Shown piece by piece: positions 34,416 through 46,947 of a stretch of 64,000 nt of DNA. Positions within the stretch are counted from its first letter, which is position 1. Each line of letters opens with the position of its first letter. The stretch is taken from assembly GCA_001466705.2 (NCBI GenBank), contig LATX02000217.1:124001-188000 (forward strand), written 5' to 3'. The notes under the pieces were generated by a model. That model was given only the letters and a program-made list of their open reading frames with translations. It made no database searches and was not told where the DNA came from. Source of the stretch: Moniliophthora roreri. Its lineage: Eukaryota > Basidiomycota > Agaricomycetes > Agaricales > Marasmiaceae. Made by a program: the position numbers and the translations under genes.

Positions 34416-37324
34416 TCACCCTCTTCCAATGATATTTCGCCTCGGTCTTGTAAATGTCCCGCCTGAGTTGACGTTGCTCAGGTTAGAGCGATTCTTTCTG
34501 TCCAGTTCTTTCACCTTCATATCCCTTAACCTCTTCACGTCCCAAACCCAATCAACCTCCCTTACCAACTCCTCTGCCTTTGCATGCAGTTCATTCTCTT
34601 CAACATCATCCATCACAGATATAGACTTTCGATGTCCTCCACGCCAGAGCAAAATTTGGCGCACCAGTTCGGGGAGTAAGACTTGAAGCGTGTACTGTAT
34701 GCACAAGGTGAATATTCAATTAATACCATCGAATCAATCCGGTACGCACATCGACCTTCTCGACCCCTGCTAGAGCCTCATATCCATGGCATCCGCGCTG
34801 TCTTTCTCGACTGATAATTCCATCCACCCTGTTTCTGTGGTTCTGGTTCTTGTCTTCGCTCTCCTAAAGTAGAGAAGATGAATGAGTACAGCCCGACGGA
34901 CAAGGAAGGAGTCATAACAAACCGTGTCGCTACTAATTTCAGTCAAGGGAGAGTCAAGTGCATCATCGTCAAGGCTTCTTGTTGGAATAGTCGGTGTAGA
35001 GGTATCTAGTGCCAGAGGCATCGTTGGCGTCTTGGCTCGTTCAGAAATTGTATTTAGTCCCTTCAAAATTATTATGAGCCTCGAGGATCAGATATAGCGT
35101 CGCCTTCTTACCTCAACGGATCCGGCTACAGAAGACGACAGCGGAGCGGTGGGTACGGGTGACGACGGCAATGCATCGGTCTCGACATCGACATCGACGT
35201 GTCCAACAGGTGACACCACTGCAGGAGACGGATCGGATTTCTTGGGACAAACCACATTGAGATATTAGTGTTAGACTAGAAACGTAAATAAAACACTCAC
35301 CTTGTCAGCATGAGCTAGACTCTCCACCGATATTTCGGGAGAAATGTTCTCCTTGAACTCGTCCACTGCCACGACAGGTATTGATGTGGTTTTTGAATCC
35401 TTCGCCGTAGATGCGGTAGTGTCCACTGAAACATCTGCATTCGAACGTTCGGCGGCGACCGACGATGCCTTTTCTGGATCTTCCTGGGGGTTGGCGCCAG
35501 ATACAGCGTCCTCATCAGTGTCGTCAGTAGTAACTGAGCTAAAATCACCCAAACACCACTTGCTCAGCAACTTCTGCAGCTTGGATACGTCCCTGGGATC
35601 CATCTTGCCTCGCAGCCCCGCCTCATTACTGAGCCCCTTCCTTCTCTTTCCACCGCTCATGAAGTCATCGTGTCTCCTCTTGGTGGGTGGATAACGATCG
35701 TTGAGAACAGCATACAAGACTGGTTTGCAGTAGGCGAACTGTTCTTGTATAGGCAGGTCGCGGAACGATTCAGCGGAAGGCGGTGAATCTGTGGGTTCCG
35801 GTGTCGTCGCAGGTAGAGGGGAAGGCGAGCGAGAGACGTCTTCATCGTCTGAAACTGGATCATCGACAAATTCAGAAGCGTATTTCCCCGCTTTGCATGT
35901 CCCGAAACCATCCTCGTGATAAGCGTAAAACCAATCTCTGGGTACCTCCATCTTGATCCCATCCAGAAACTCCACCTCGTACTTTTCCATCTGCCTGGGA
36001 CTCGTCGGTGGAACGTAACCCAGGATCCTTGCAATCCAGTACTCCGTGCTTTGACCCTGCTTTGCACGGCAGAGGATATGTTCACCAGGTATTCGGAGGA
36101 GTTCGTCTGGCGGAGGTGGACTCCAGGTATCACGATCCAGACCATCCTTTAGGTCAGGTTCGGTATCTGAGATAGACTCTTTGACCTTTTTTTTCCCTTT
36201 AGATTTACCCTTCTCTGTCCCGTTAGTGCTGACTTTTGTTTTCCCAAAATTTGATGGCTTTGTCGAGATAGGTCGTCCGTTTCTGGCACTCAAGACATAC
36301 TCCAACGTTGGCAAGTCGTCTTCATTTTGCTCTTTGTCGTCCAACATCTCTGATCGAGCTCTTAGCCACCGACTCTCCAGGCCAGAAACGGTTTTGCGCC
36401 TCTTGCGCGGTGAGCGTTGGACCTCACCATATGACGACGGAGACACGACGAACATGGGCTTCCCGTATCGAACAGCGCCTAGGCTATTCGTTAATGGAAG
36501 AACATTGTTTTCGCTGGGATTAGATAGTTGAATCTCGAGTGAAGGACTAGGGAAGTGATATGGGATACATTTGAGTTTGCCTTCCGAGGACATAGTTTTC
36601 TACACGTCAAGATGTAGTTGGCGATCAATGACGAGAGACATTCTTGCAACGCAAAACTCACCTTGGCTGGCCACCAACAGTACTCTGACTCCGAGTCTAA
36701 GTCTGGCTCAAAGACACGCCCTGACTGGTCTATCAGCACCCAGACGTATTCTCCGAGACTTTCCATGTCCCATGGTTCTGGACGTTCCTTCGGCATGTCA
36801 GGAATGCTCAAAGAGCTATACCGCGGAGAACTCCTTGTAAGTGGCCGAGTAGTGGGGACATTGTTATTCGTCGAGCCGGAGGGTCGGGATGGCGTGAAGT
36901 TGGAATGTGCTCGGGATTTTTGTTTCGCGGAAGGTTTTGCTTTGGACTTTGTTGGGGAAGGTGACGGTGGGGAGCTAAGGGATTCGATGCCATCTTCCGA
37001 CGACGAATCAGAGGCTGGGCGTTTCCTAGAACCCGATGGATTATTCAGTGACCAAGAGCGTTTCCTATTTCCAGGGTTTACGGTTGGTATCGGTCGACTG
37101 TGCGAGACACTGACTGGTCCACTCATGTTTTTCCTGCGAGACCCATACTTCACTGGAGACGATCCCTTCTTCAACGCCGAGGAACCTCCGAATACTTGGT
37201 GTTCGTCGTCTGAAGCCCTCGTTGGCGAGCTTCCCAGTTGGTCCGCAAAACTTGTACTGGCCTTCATTGCAGCCTGACGAGAGGGCACGATTTTGTTCGC
37301 CAAGTTTTCGCCATTGAGATCCAT
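34416..37324 (-). CDS. PWWP/Tudor-like chromatin-associated protein
   Basis: Six exons (36,662-37,324; 35,301-36,599; 35,112-35,240; 34,923-35,060; 34,750-34,863; 34,416-34,694) give 873 residues. The N-terminus is disordered and basic with NLS-like clusters (RKRSWSLNNPSGSRKRP). At about 200-221, EYVWVLIDQSGRVF...YCWWPAK resembles the start of a PWWP domain, and the aromatic YCWWPAK is directly followed by an intron. A second folded part (GEHILCRAKQGQSTEYWIAR, WFYAYHEDGFGTCK) resembles a Tudor-like barrel. A conserved C-terminal block (LLPELVRQILLWRGGHRKS, DWVWDVKRLRDM) is shared by a fungal family. A nuclear, histone-reading role is inferred from these folds only. The donor of intron 4 is the less common GTTTGT. 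Confidence 0.75.
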
Positions 37325-38966
37325 ATCCCGCTCCTCAGCCTAACCTAATTTTTAACGCATCAGATGCATGACAAAAGGAATTTTATTTTCACAGAAAAAA
37401 TATATCTTGCCTGTTTAGTGGTAAACCTGGAACTCTGGTCAAAGAGTCGTCGACGTGACGGTAGATGAGCGCGTTTTCACACGTGCGCCCTGGTCTCCGA
37501 AAATCCGATGCCGTCCGGCAAACCAGCAGCTTCAAAAGTCCAGGATGGGGGCTCTATTAGTGGTCCCGGATTCCCTTTTCTTCGTGAAATGAACTGCCCA
37601 TGTCTCACGAAATATTCAAAGAACCCTCGATCGTCTTTACTTGCGCGATCCTGAATTTCCCATCCTCCGTAAAATTAAAAGATGCCAAATGGCATTAACA
37701 TCTGTAATACCCCACGAGCAGCGTCGTATGACGCCTCATACTGTGCACTGAACCTCTGGAAATCTCCAATTCGCTCCGCACAATCTTCATCTTTGCTCAG
37801 CCCAAAGTAAAGTCTATTCACCATCTGTTAACTTGCCGATTACCGCCTTATGCCGACCCCCCAGCAGCATGGATGTCCGAGATCCCGGTCCAGGGCATCG
37901 AACGCTAAAAACCCCCGCGCTCGGAGACTTTTGACGCGACTTTGAATGAGCTCTCTCGTACAGGCTTCATTGCCCAACCTCATCATCATCATCATTCTTT
38001 ACATCTGGAGACGTAGATCTTTTTTTTTTTTGTCTCTAACCGAGTACGTACACCAAAACGACTGCGATCCCTGTATCCAAGCACCAGAGGCCAGACAGAG
38101 TGCTCCCGGATCCTCACACGTCCGAAATATCCCCTGTCCACGACAAGGTCAATAGAAAGGTCAGCTGAGCGTAAAAGTCCGTGGCGGCACGGACGTTCAG
38201 TGTCAACTCAAGCATCGAAAATACCCGCTAAATCCGCAAGAGTGTGGGCAATGAGACACTTCGGATCTGGAGCACGTCATGATTGTACAGTTGTATTAGC
38301 AGATCGGAGGTACTGTGCGCTTTTACTGGTACACTGATGAACAGAGACGAAAATAGCGTGCAAAAGAAACAGAGAGTGAAAGAGATGTGAAAGAGCCCAG
38401 ACGTCATGGGGGCAGCAGACGGCGGAAGGAATAAAGCGATGATGCTTACATGACGAGAGAAGGCCAAACCAAGGAGAAAGAATGACAAGAGATGTATGCA
38501 TGGATACGAGTGAATCGAAAGAAGGGGGAAAAGCCATAAGGACATCATATCAAGGCTTTCATTTTCCTGGAAATGAAATGATATTGATCAAGTTCACAGA
38601 AGCAGAACTCAGGACTAGTCTCCTCCAAAAAGATGTAAGAATGGTCAAAGTATCGGGAGGAAGGAAACGAGAATCAAAAAAAAATGAGAGTGGAACAACC
38701 GTCTAAGACCAACAGCAAAGCACCAGAAAAGAGAAAAACATGGATATCGACGACACCTAACGTATCGTACGATTGTGAAAACGGACCGACGATGACCCAT
38801 CAACGTTGCCCTGGTGTTCTAGACGAGCACATCGAGATGCAAAGTCTATAGGAAGGGTAGAACATATAGACCATCGTCCCATGACCAAAAACCCGTGCCC
38901 AATGAAAGATGAAATCAATGAAAGACGTCTGATGTCCCCCGTCCCGCAAACGTAGTTGTATCAACG
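37325..38966. other. intergenic, promoter and 3' UTR
   Basis: No gene supported. 37,325-37,900 should contain the promoter of the minus-strand gene at 34,416-37,324. 38,160-38,966 is probably the 3' untranslated region of the minus-strand gene at 38,967. A short ATC-type microsatellite occurs near 37,980. Confidence 0.4.
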
Positions 38967-40590
38967 TCACGACGGCTCTGGCCCCCGTCCTTGACTAGAG
39001 TTGCCCGTCGAGTGTCGCCTGTGTACCCGTCTGGCACTTCCGTTTGACGACCTGCTCGATCCCGCTGATGACAATCGCTCGGCGAGTCCCTTCAGTCGGG
39101 CGAAGAAGGGCTTTTTAATGCTACCTGCCGGTGAGATAGGGGTTGTTGGTGATTTGGTTGAAGATGTGGCGGTAAATATTGTATTGGATTGATTAGGACG
39201 CTGCAGAGTTGAATTAGTACCAAGAAAACTTGTGAATGAAAAAAAAAAAAAAAAAAAGACATACAATAACGTGAACTTTCTGCCGACCGGTCGGTAGAAC
39301 ATAATATGTGCTCCCTGACGCGTTGCTATTTGTAGGCGACGGCGACCTTGGCGGCGTCTCTACTGAACTCCTGACAGCCTCTTCCAGGGGCAGAGAATTC
39401 GCACGTGCTCGCCCAGACTTTTTGCTTCTGCTTGACTTTTTACTTTTGCTGCTACCATTCGTTCCTCTGGATACATGCACAAACCGTTCATCCACTGATT
39501 GATGATTCGAATGCGAACGAACCTGGCGAGGGCGATGGGATTGGTCCTGTGGCTCCTGAGGGTGAGGTAGCACTTGAGGGGGGTATGGTGGACCTGCTAC
39601 GGACGGCGCTCCAGCCGACGAATATGGTGCGTGAACATGCCGATACTGCTTCGTAGGCGGTACAGAATGACTGTACATCACACCATTTGGTCCGAAATTG
39701 GGAGGATACGAGTATATCGCCGGTGGATTATAGTGACTTCGGGAATTGCTTGACGGTGCATAGACGATAGCGGGCGGCACGTGCTTCGGATTGTAAGGGT
39801 GACGCATATGATTTTGTGGAGGCATAGGCGTCATTCGAGCACCGTTCGCGTAGGGGTGCCACGCGATGGGCTGCGACCGTGCAAGGTTAATTTTGTGATT
39901 GTGAGGTGGAGTGTGGGGTATCTGGATGGGGCCACCCGGTGGAGTATGATATCCCTCACGTGAGTGCGACGAATGTTGGGAGGTGGTAAATGGCATTGGG
40001 TCGTGATTTTGGGGGGATTGTGATGGATACGCGTCTCGAGGAAGAGAGCGTGAGCGAGTGTGATGCGATGTGTGGCTGACTGAGCGTGAAATTTCGTTAA
40101 CAGGTGCGTCTGGAGTATGTTCAGACGGTAATATTAGAATCTCTTCAGGAGAATGTGAACGTAATTTTTCCCGTTCGCGACGTTCAGAATGCGGTGAAGC
40201 CGGATGTCGTGATGAGTGTTTTGACGGAGCAGAGCCAGAACGCGAACGATGCGACGAGTGCGGGACACCATCTTGATTGGATGAATGTTTCCCCGAGCTC
40301 GGATGATGAAGACCTAGGTCTTCTTGGTCTATATTGGGACTGCTGGGGTGCGGAATAGGAACTGTTCTCCCATCATGATATTGCAGGGCGAATTTCGGAG
40401 GAAGCGAATGCGAGCTTTCTACGTCAGACACGGCAGACGAGAGAGCTCCATCTTCGCCTTCGATCTCCGAAGGAGGTGCGTTGGGAGAGCTGAAAACTTC
40501 GTCCGCGTGCGTCTGAACCCAATATTTGACCCTTTCTTGCGTACTCCAGTATTGTCGAATTTCTGAGGGACTGACGTACGACTCAGTCAT
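38967..40590 (-). CDS. Ser/His/Pro-rich disordered protein, family unknown
   Basis: Two exons (39,265-40,590; 38,967-39,200) give 519 residues starting MTESYVSPSEIRQYWSTQ. After a short possibly folded N-terminus the protein is almost entirely low complexity: Ser/His/Arg-rich segments (SSHRSRSGSAPSKHSSRHP), a Tyr/Pro/Asn-rich middle (YNPPAIYSYPPNFGPNG) and a Lys/Ser-rich patch (SKSKKSSRSKKSGRARA). A short motif YYVLPTGRQKVHVI just before the intron looks structured. The C-terminal exon ends in KKPFFARLKGLAERLSS, a plausible amphipathic helix. Agaricomycetes carry many such proteins; no function can be assigned. The intron contains a 19-base A run (T on the coding strand). Confidence 0.75.
39239..39257. 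repeat. 19-base poly-A run inside an intron
   Basis: On the gene strand this is poly-T, just downstream of the 5' splice site GTATGT of the 38,967-40,590 gene. It is likely to vary in length and to be error-prone in sequencing. Confidence 0.9.
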
Positions 40591-42029
40591 CGCCAATCTA
40601 CAAGCAACCCTGAGGAATACTGAAAGGGACCGAAGATAAAGGGAGAAAATGAAATGGGATGGCGGAAGAGAAACAGGTGCTTGTATGACAACAAAGGCTT
40701 TTATATCCGTCGGAAGGAGAAGCCTGAGAGAGACTCGCCGTTTAGGCCAACCAAATCGGCAGGACATCTCCACGGACGGACAGGGCCAGTTCCTGTTCCT
40801 ACACCATTCTTGGTATCGGATGTCCCGGTACGCCCATTAGATAACTTGTGAAGTTATCTTGTAATCAGAACGTGTTTACCTCGAGGCAGCTTTTGGCACA
40901 TGTTCATCATGGCATGTTAGACATCTAGGCAAAATGTTTGATCTATGCCTTGTCATTCCACTCGGAGTCCGGTACTCTGTACATGGAATCCAGAGCTGAA
41001 ACTATGTGGAGTGTCCATGGAAACTCGAAAGTAACGGGAGACGGTGGTGGTGAAGTGACAAGGTGTGCCGGCCGATGAGAAAACCTGGGATTGGCCGACA
41101 AGTCCGAAAAGTCCCATGTTCTTCGCTTCGTCGCTGGCTCGCAGAAACTATACCGTTTACTGAAACACCTCATGGTACAACTCTTCCCCCAGTACTTCTT
41201 CCAAAACTTAAACAGCATACAGAAACGCTGTGGCCAACCCGGGGGCAGGAGACTAAGAAGCGATCAAGAAGCAACCTTGGAATACTCCTCTACTCTTTGG
41301 GTACGCGCAGCCCATTAATTTGTATGAACCAAGGTCGGGTTCATGCTCTTTTGAGAAAGATATTGCATAGCTCGCTCTGTAATTATTGGGCCTCGTTGTC
41401 AGTAACTTTCATTTCTGAATGACCTCCTTGTAGTCTTCTCGTACAGCCTGACCTGCTTCTGACAGAATAAGTGACGGAATCGCTTCAGATTAAGCTCGCC
41501 GAAGCCGGCTGACCAGTGACTGGCTTCGCTCGCATAGAACTTGAACCTGTACTCATGAAGAGGTAAAAGCCGATGTAGTCCTCCCAACCCTGGCGGATCA
41601 ACCTATTTTACGTTCCCTCACCGCCCTGACTCCATGGCTCACCTTCAAAAGACTTACGACAATTGGTGACAAATTCATAAAGAGGACGAATGGGTATAGG
41701 TATGGGCTATGGGCTATGAGCTATGGGCTATGAGTGCAAGCTCCGAACTCTTCGTGCACGAGACATGTTCCTAATTGTCTATGATGCTGTAAAAGGGCTC
41801 GCCACAATTCTCATATGGGAAAAAACTTTCTTGATGGAGAGACGCCGTCGAAGGCTCAATATAATGCGAACCCTGTGATACCCGCGTCTTACTGAATTGG
41901 GTTGCGTTGATTGAAAGTTATACTGCAGACGCTGACGGAACACGACAATCGCAAGCCCATATAATAACTGAATCCCAAGATAAACATTAAAAGAGACGTA
42001 TGCACCTGAGAAGAGACCGTAACTCATGA
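40591..42029. other. intergenic with a small tandem repeat
   Basis: Promoter of the minus-strand gene at 38,967 and 3' region of the one at 42,030. No gene seen. A seven-base tandem (ATGGGCT or ATGAGCT, nearly five copies) lies at 41,702-41,734. Confidence 0.45.
41702..41734 (+). repeat. 7-bp tandem repeat, about 4.7 copies
   Basis: Units ATGGGCT, ATGGGCT, ATGAGCT, ATGGGCT, then a partial ATGAG. No coding context. Confidence 0.85.
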
Positions 42030-42732
42030 TCAAAGTATCGACAACAAGAAGCCTACCGCGCCGACAATGACTCCAGACGACGCCAGTTTCACAGAAGATG
42101 CTGCGTTCGACGTGTTTGTCGGTGACGATGCACTACCTCCGGAGGTCTGGGCACCAGTAGGACTAGTTGTGGGAGCACTAGCACCACCTCCCGCTGTAGG
42201 AGTGACACCGGCAGCAGTTGTACCTCCCTGAACCAAGAATCGGCTGACCGTTTCGGTAGCCGTGAACGTCTCGCCTTCTACAACTCCGCTGCAAACAGCG
42301 ATGTCACCGGACAAAGAGCAGTCATAGCCGAACGAGACAGACAGCTGAGGATCATTGACAGTGTACGAAACATAATCGGAGCCTTCAACCAATGTGACTA
42401 GAGTGAATCAGATCAGCGATTCATTCCAGTGGTGATCGATTTGTTCACGTACAAGTACCATGGAATCCCGACTCATCGTCATCGGCTGCTGTAGACGCTC
42501 CTCGTTGAATTTGCCAGGTGGTACGGCCTTTATCATCGACGCCCAGAATATCAGCACTAATGGCCTGCTCTTCCCATCCTGGAAGGTATAGAGAGGTTTG
42601 TGCGTTGGCCGCTAAAAAAAGAAAAAGGAAAAAGCACATGAGCCTGAGACAATTTATTGCAGGACGAATTATTCGAGGCTCACCTTGAAGCCCAGCGGCA
42701 ACAAGAACAAGTAAAGTGACTTTTCGGTGCAT
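42030..42732 (-). CDS. secreted GPI-anchored Ser/Thr-rich protein
   Basis: Exons 42,684-42,732, 42,453-42,611 and 42,030-42,397 give 191 residues. A signal peptide (MHRKVTLLVLVAAGLQAANA) is completed across the first intron. The mature part is a small domain with two Cys (FGYDCSLSGDIAVCSGVVEG), then a Thr/Ser/Gly/Ala-rich stalk, an Asn/Ser/Ala cluster suitable for GPI attachment, and a C-terminal hydrophobic tail (SSGVIVGAVGFLLSIL). This layout is common among agaricomycete cell-surface proteins of unknown role. A TATA-like box lies about 110 bases upstream of the start. Confidence 0.85.
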
Positions 42733-45700
42733 GCTAAGGAATGATGCTTGATTAAGGAGGGTAATGACTGTCCTGGGAGATAGAAAAGAAAGTGAACGGT
42801 TGGAATGGTAGTCAAGAAACCTGGTTGCTTCTCGAACGTCCTTTATATGAATTCAGAACGCCGCTGAATTCACGACCATGGGGACCGAGGGTGCCCTTGA
42901 TGTCGCCCTTGATGTTGATTGCGTTAGAGATTGATATCACTGTAAAAATAAGTTGCCAGCTTCATAAGCAGTACCAGTCACCATTCAGGAGGTACAGAGA
43001 GCGGGTAAGTTCAAAATGTAACCTGGGGAGGCTCACGCACTCGAGCTAGGGGAATTATGGGTAATGGCCACAGACTCGTCATCGTGAACATCCGGTTGAT
43101 CCATGGGCCTAGATATCGTGTACATCGTGCACGAACCAGTCACAACAGCCAACACCGATAAGTCGCAATCATTGAACTCGTACCACGATGGCTTCCCGTA
43201 CAAAATCCCCCAAAACATTTTCCTTTCCATGATAAACAAATGAGAAAGCCCAAGCAAGGCGGAGGGTAGCGACATCAGACGTGGCTGAGCTGGCAGACGC
43301 TTGGATTCTGGAAGTTGCCGAAATTTGATTATCTTATCACCACTCGACCATGGTCTAGACGTCTATCAACGTACTCTTTATAACTTGACCTTCACGCTTT
43401 ACATGTTGCCGCAACCAACGACCCTGCATGCCTCTGGCCGAGCTTATTCCTGATTTCTATGATTATTCTCAAGCGATCCGCTGCTCGAAGTATGCCCTTC
43501 TACAACCACAGAAGTCCATGTTAGCTCGGGTGATCATTTCTTTTCCCCGTATACTATGGAATGTCTGGGCACGCTCCGTCCATATTCTCAGTTCTCGTGG
43601 CCATAGCATTTGAAAAGGGGTTACTCCCATCCTACACATCGCTTATATCAGTTCGCTGTAATCAGACCACCCACGCCCTAAGGCCTCTTCCCCGTACATG
43701 CTTATGGCAGCAGCTCTATATTTCTATGTTTCACAGGCAAACTCTGCGGTAGCACTGGCGATCAGCGACTTGCGTTGCGCACATCTTTGTTATACTATCT
43801 ATCTACGTAGCAGCTGCTCTCCTGCCTACTTTTTAATCGGTCCCGGCTTCACCTGGATCCAGTTGAAGCTGGGCTATGGGAAACAATCTCCTCGTTACGC
43901 ACCGTGTTCAAATTTTGGTCAATCCGGAACATATTATCCCACTTTTTCTTAATTCTATAACGGACCGCTGGAACTGCGATGCGTGCCGAGGTTTCCACGA
44001 GATGATTTATTCTAGTACAGTTCGGCACGTCGTTCTAGTCCTCCTTCAGTTTCTCCATTCCCAGAATATGGACTTTCTTTGTGTTCGGCAGGCAATAGGG
44101 GAGTTAGTCGTGCACAAAGTCTTCTCGCGACGGCAATAGGAGATACTTGTAAGGCTTCCTGTGACTTTCAAGTTGAAAATCAATCGCTGTCTGTTGAAAT
44201 CTACGGAGTCAATAGCCTCAAAAGTCCTACCTCTATAATCAAATCAGAAGGTAATACTGTTGCGTTGCTGCAATGAGAAACTGCAGCTGAGGTGCCGCTT
44301 GGACGGTCGACACTGAGAAACTTGGTGTCAAGTAAGGGGTCTTGCCTCGACGAACGCAAAGGGCCTCCAAAAGAGACAAGAACGTTGACCACGCGGCCTA
44401 TTCGCCGCTACCTTCATAGATGACGCGGACCTGAACGTCAAGGGTACTCCCGGAGTGCCGCTCTGTTGCAAAATCCCCAAATAAACCATCAACTCGGTGG
44501 TATTTTGCTGAGTCTGCGGGTGAAAAACTAGTGTCTTTCTTCTTGAAGACCTGGGGTAGTACGAGCTCGGGGACATCCGACATGGACTGGTTCACAATCC
44601 AGCGTCATTCTCCTTTCCGTTCAGGAATCCATGCTGTAAGACTTGTCGCAGATGACTGACAGTCCTAGAGAGCGCATTCATAACGTACGCCATTCACTGC
44701 ATATCGCATATCATGATTGGCCATGGTCATATTCTGGGACTCCACAAAACTGATAGTCGGCAGGCGAAATACACAAGGTCTTAAGCGCCACACGGACCTA
44801 TGAATAAGCCTAGTTCAAACTCCTGGGTCACGATCTAGCATATACACGCACAAAAATCTATGATCCTGTAATACGCCATTATGACAAAGCTGTATTGCAC
44901 AGATAGAAATATCTGTTCTTGGTCCATCAACAGGATATTCAATTATGGCAAATCACAGAATACCTCGGAAGGATCTCATCTCCATCGAGAAAAAAAAAAG
45001 TTGAATTTTGCATTGATCTATACAGAAATGTACAAGGACGAAAGATTATTCGGGAGTCCAGAATCAACAAGACCATGATTGAGGTAAGCAAAATGACAAC
45101 CGCCGGCCCAAAGGCACAGTCATTGAATCTCCTTTAATTGCTGATCCACAGCTGGACCGAAAGCTTGGACATGTGTGATGCGTCTGCCTTATCTCCGTGC
45201 CCGATGCCGTTCTCGAGCATCCCACTACCATGTTCTGCAGTATACACGGGGTAGAAGATCGTTATCCACGCCATAGTTGATCTCCCCATGTCAACAGCTT
45301 CAACCAGCGGTGGGAGAGTGGATCATGAAGATGTGAGTTGTCGCAATCGGATCTCGTCCCCCATTGTGGTTTGTACTCAATTCCCTTTGAAACTTGGTCA
45401 GCGATAAGATATGAACATGATGTACCATATGGAACTGTTGAAAAGAGTTAGTGCCTTTGCATCGCAGGAGCGAGACATGCGAACGTGCAATCTCCGTCTA
45501 TAGCTAGAGTGCAAATTGAAGCTTCGAATCCCAGAAGATCAGGCGTCAAAGGTCAACCGTTTTGCGATGATAACTTGCTGTATTTTTGCACCGAATGAAC
45601 TATTTCCTCGTATCGTAGCGTCGCTGGATGAGCTTTGCTGCGAGTTTTCGCATTCCCGCTTCTGAATCTAGATTTGAAGGAGGTTGTTATTAGAAGACGA

Positions 45701-46947
45701 CATGATACAATGCTTCGTGAGAGCCCACAATTACCTGGGAGGCTACCCTCGCATGACATCAACCACAAAATAAGACATTCTTCGAAAATTGACTGAAACT
45801 GTTGGATTTTGAACGTCTCCGGGGCTTCGGTTGCTTCTTGCTATCCAAAGAGAGCGAAACGATCAATATACTTGTGTTCCTGAATACACGGTGTCTCGGA
45901 GCAGCAGTACCTCGAGGTCCGTGGTCCTGTTCCCCATCGTATCTTGTGTCTGGTTTGCTCGTCAATCCTATTTTTGGGAGTTTGAAACGGAAATGCGGGC
46001 ATTTAGCTCCTGTGATACAAGAATGCAAGGAAATTAACGCTCACGATCCGTGAAAGTCATCAAACGCCCTATTCGCGACCTTTAGAAGACCTTCTTCCTC
46101 CAAAACTTCAAGTTGTGGCTTGCTATTGTTGTTCATAGGGAAATAAATGGAATGAACTGTATCTGGACAGTCCCAGTGCCTGTGCCTGTAGGCAAAGAGT
46201 AGCCCTCTTCTCACTGAAAAAGCCTAGCCTGGCAGAGAGGTTTTCGTCGCGGACTTGCGTCACGGCTGTGTTGATCCAAAAGAGTATCTCTTGAAATTCT
46301 CACGGATCGCCCTCGCCAACGTGGTCCTCCCGACTCCCTCGGGCTATTTTTGCCACTTTCGATATCTTATCCATGTCTATCAAACCATAACTATCGAGTA
46401 CACACATGAAGACGGGAAGCACGCGTGCAATTAGACCTTCCCAATATTTTTAGTGGGCCACTCGCCACATCTGATTTACCAGAATGGTTGTCCCCGAGCC
46501 CGAACCTCAGATCTTCATTCGTCAGCCATTCATCAAACGAGATAGTAGATCAACGTTCAGTTGAGATCAGCCTATGATACTTCATGGTTTACACCCATGT
46601 TACCCACGTCTTACCTTTACCACCTTCATTTAATGCTCACGGCAGCGCTCGGTGCAGCTTAATGATGATCCTATTATACATACACTATGTAAGCAAGTAA
46701 TGAAAAGCGCTACATGGTCTACCAAAGATTCTGGAACGATGCATGTGAAAATGTGTGCACAGGACGCAATACGCAATAACGCATAAGTAACCAAGATAAA
46801 GCAATGAAGCCAAATAGATGTGGGGTAGAAAGCGAAGAGAACAAGGTTACCGCTAAGCAAGATAGAATTGTGATACAGTACAAACCAGTCCAAAATCCAG
46901 GGGGTTCTCCAAAATGTGTCCCGTTTTCCCTAGTGTTTCTGCTGACT
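42733..46947. other. gene-poor region
   Basis: No gene supported over 4.2 kb apart from the promoter at its left end. A minus-strand open stretch at 44,398-44,577 (beginning MSDVPELVLPQVFKK) has protein-like composition, and a possible upstream mini-exon near 44,700-44,745 can be joined to it in phase. The result would be under 90 residues and matches nothing I know. Confidence 0.4.
42841..42848 (-). promoter_or_regulatory. TATA-like box of the GPI-anchored protein gene
   Basis: On the minus strand this reads ATATAAAG, about 109 bases before the ATG at 42,732. Assignment is by position and sequence only. Confidence 0.45.

Noticed and set aside
45505..45530. T-loop-like TTCGAATCC phrase suggesting a tRNA
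   Set aside because: No acceptor stem, anticodon arm or A/B box spacing can be formed around it. No convincing tRNA was noticed elsewhere in the window.
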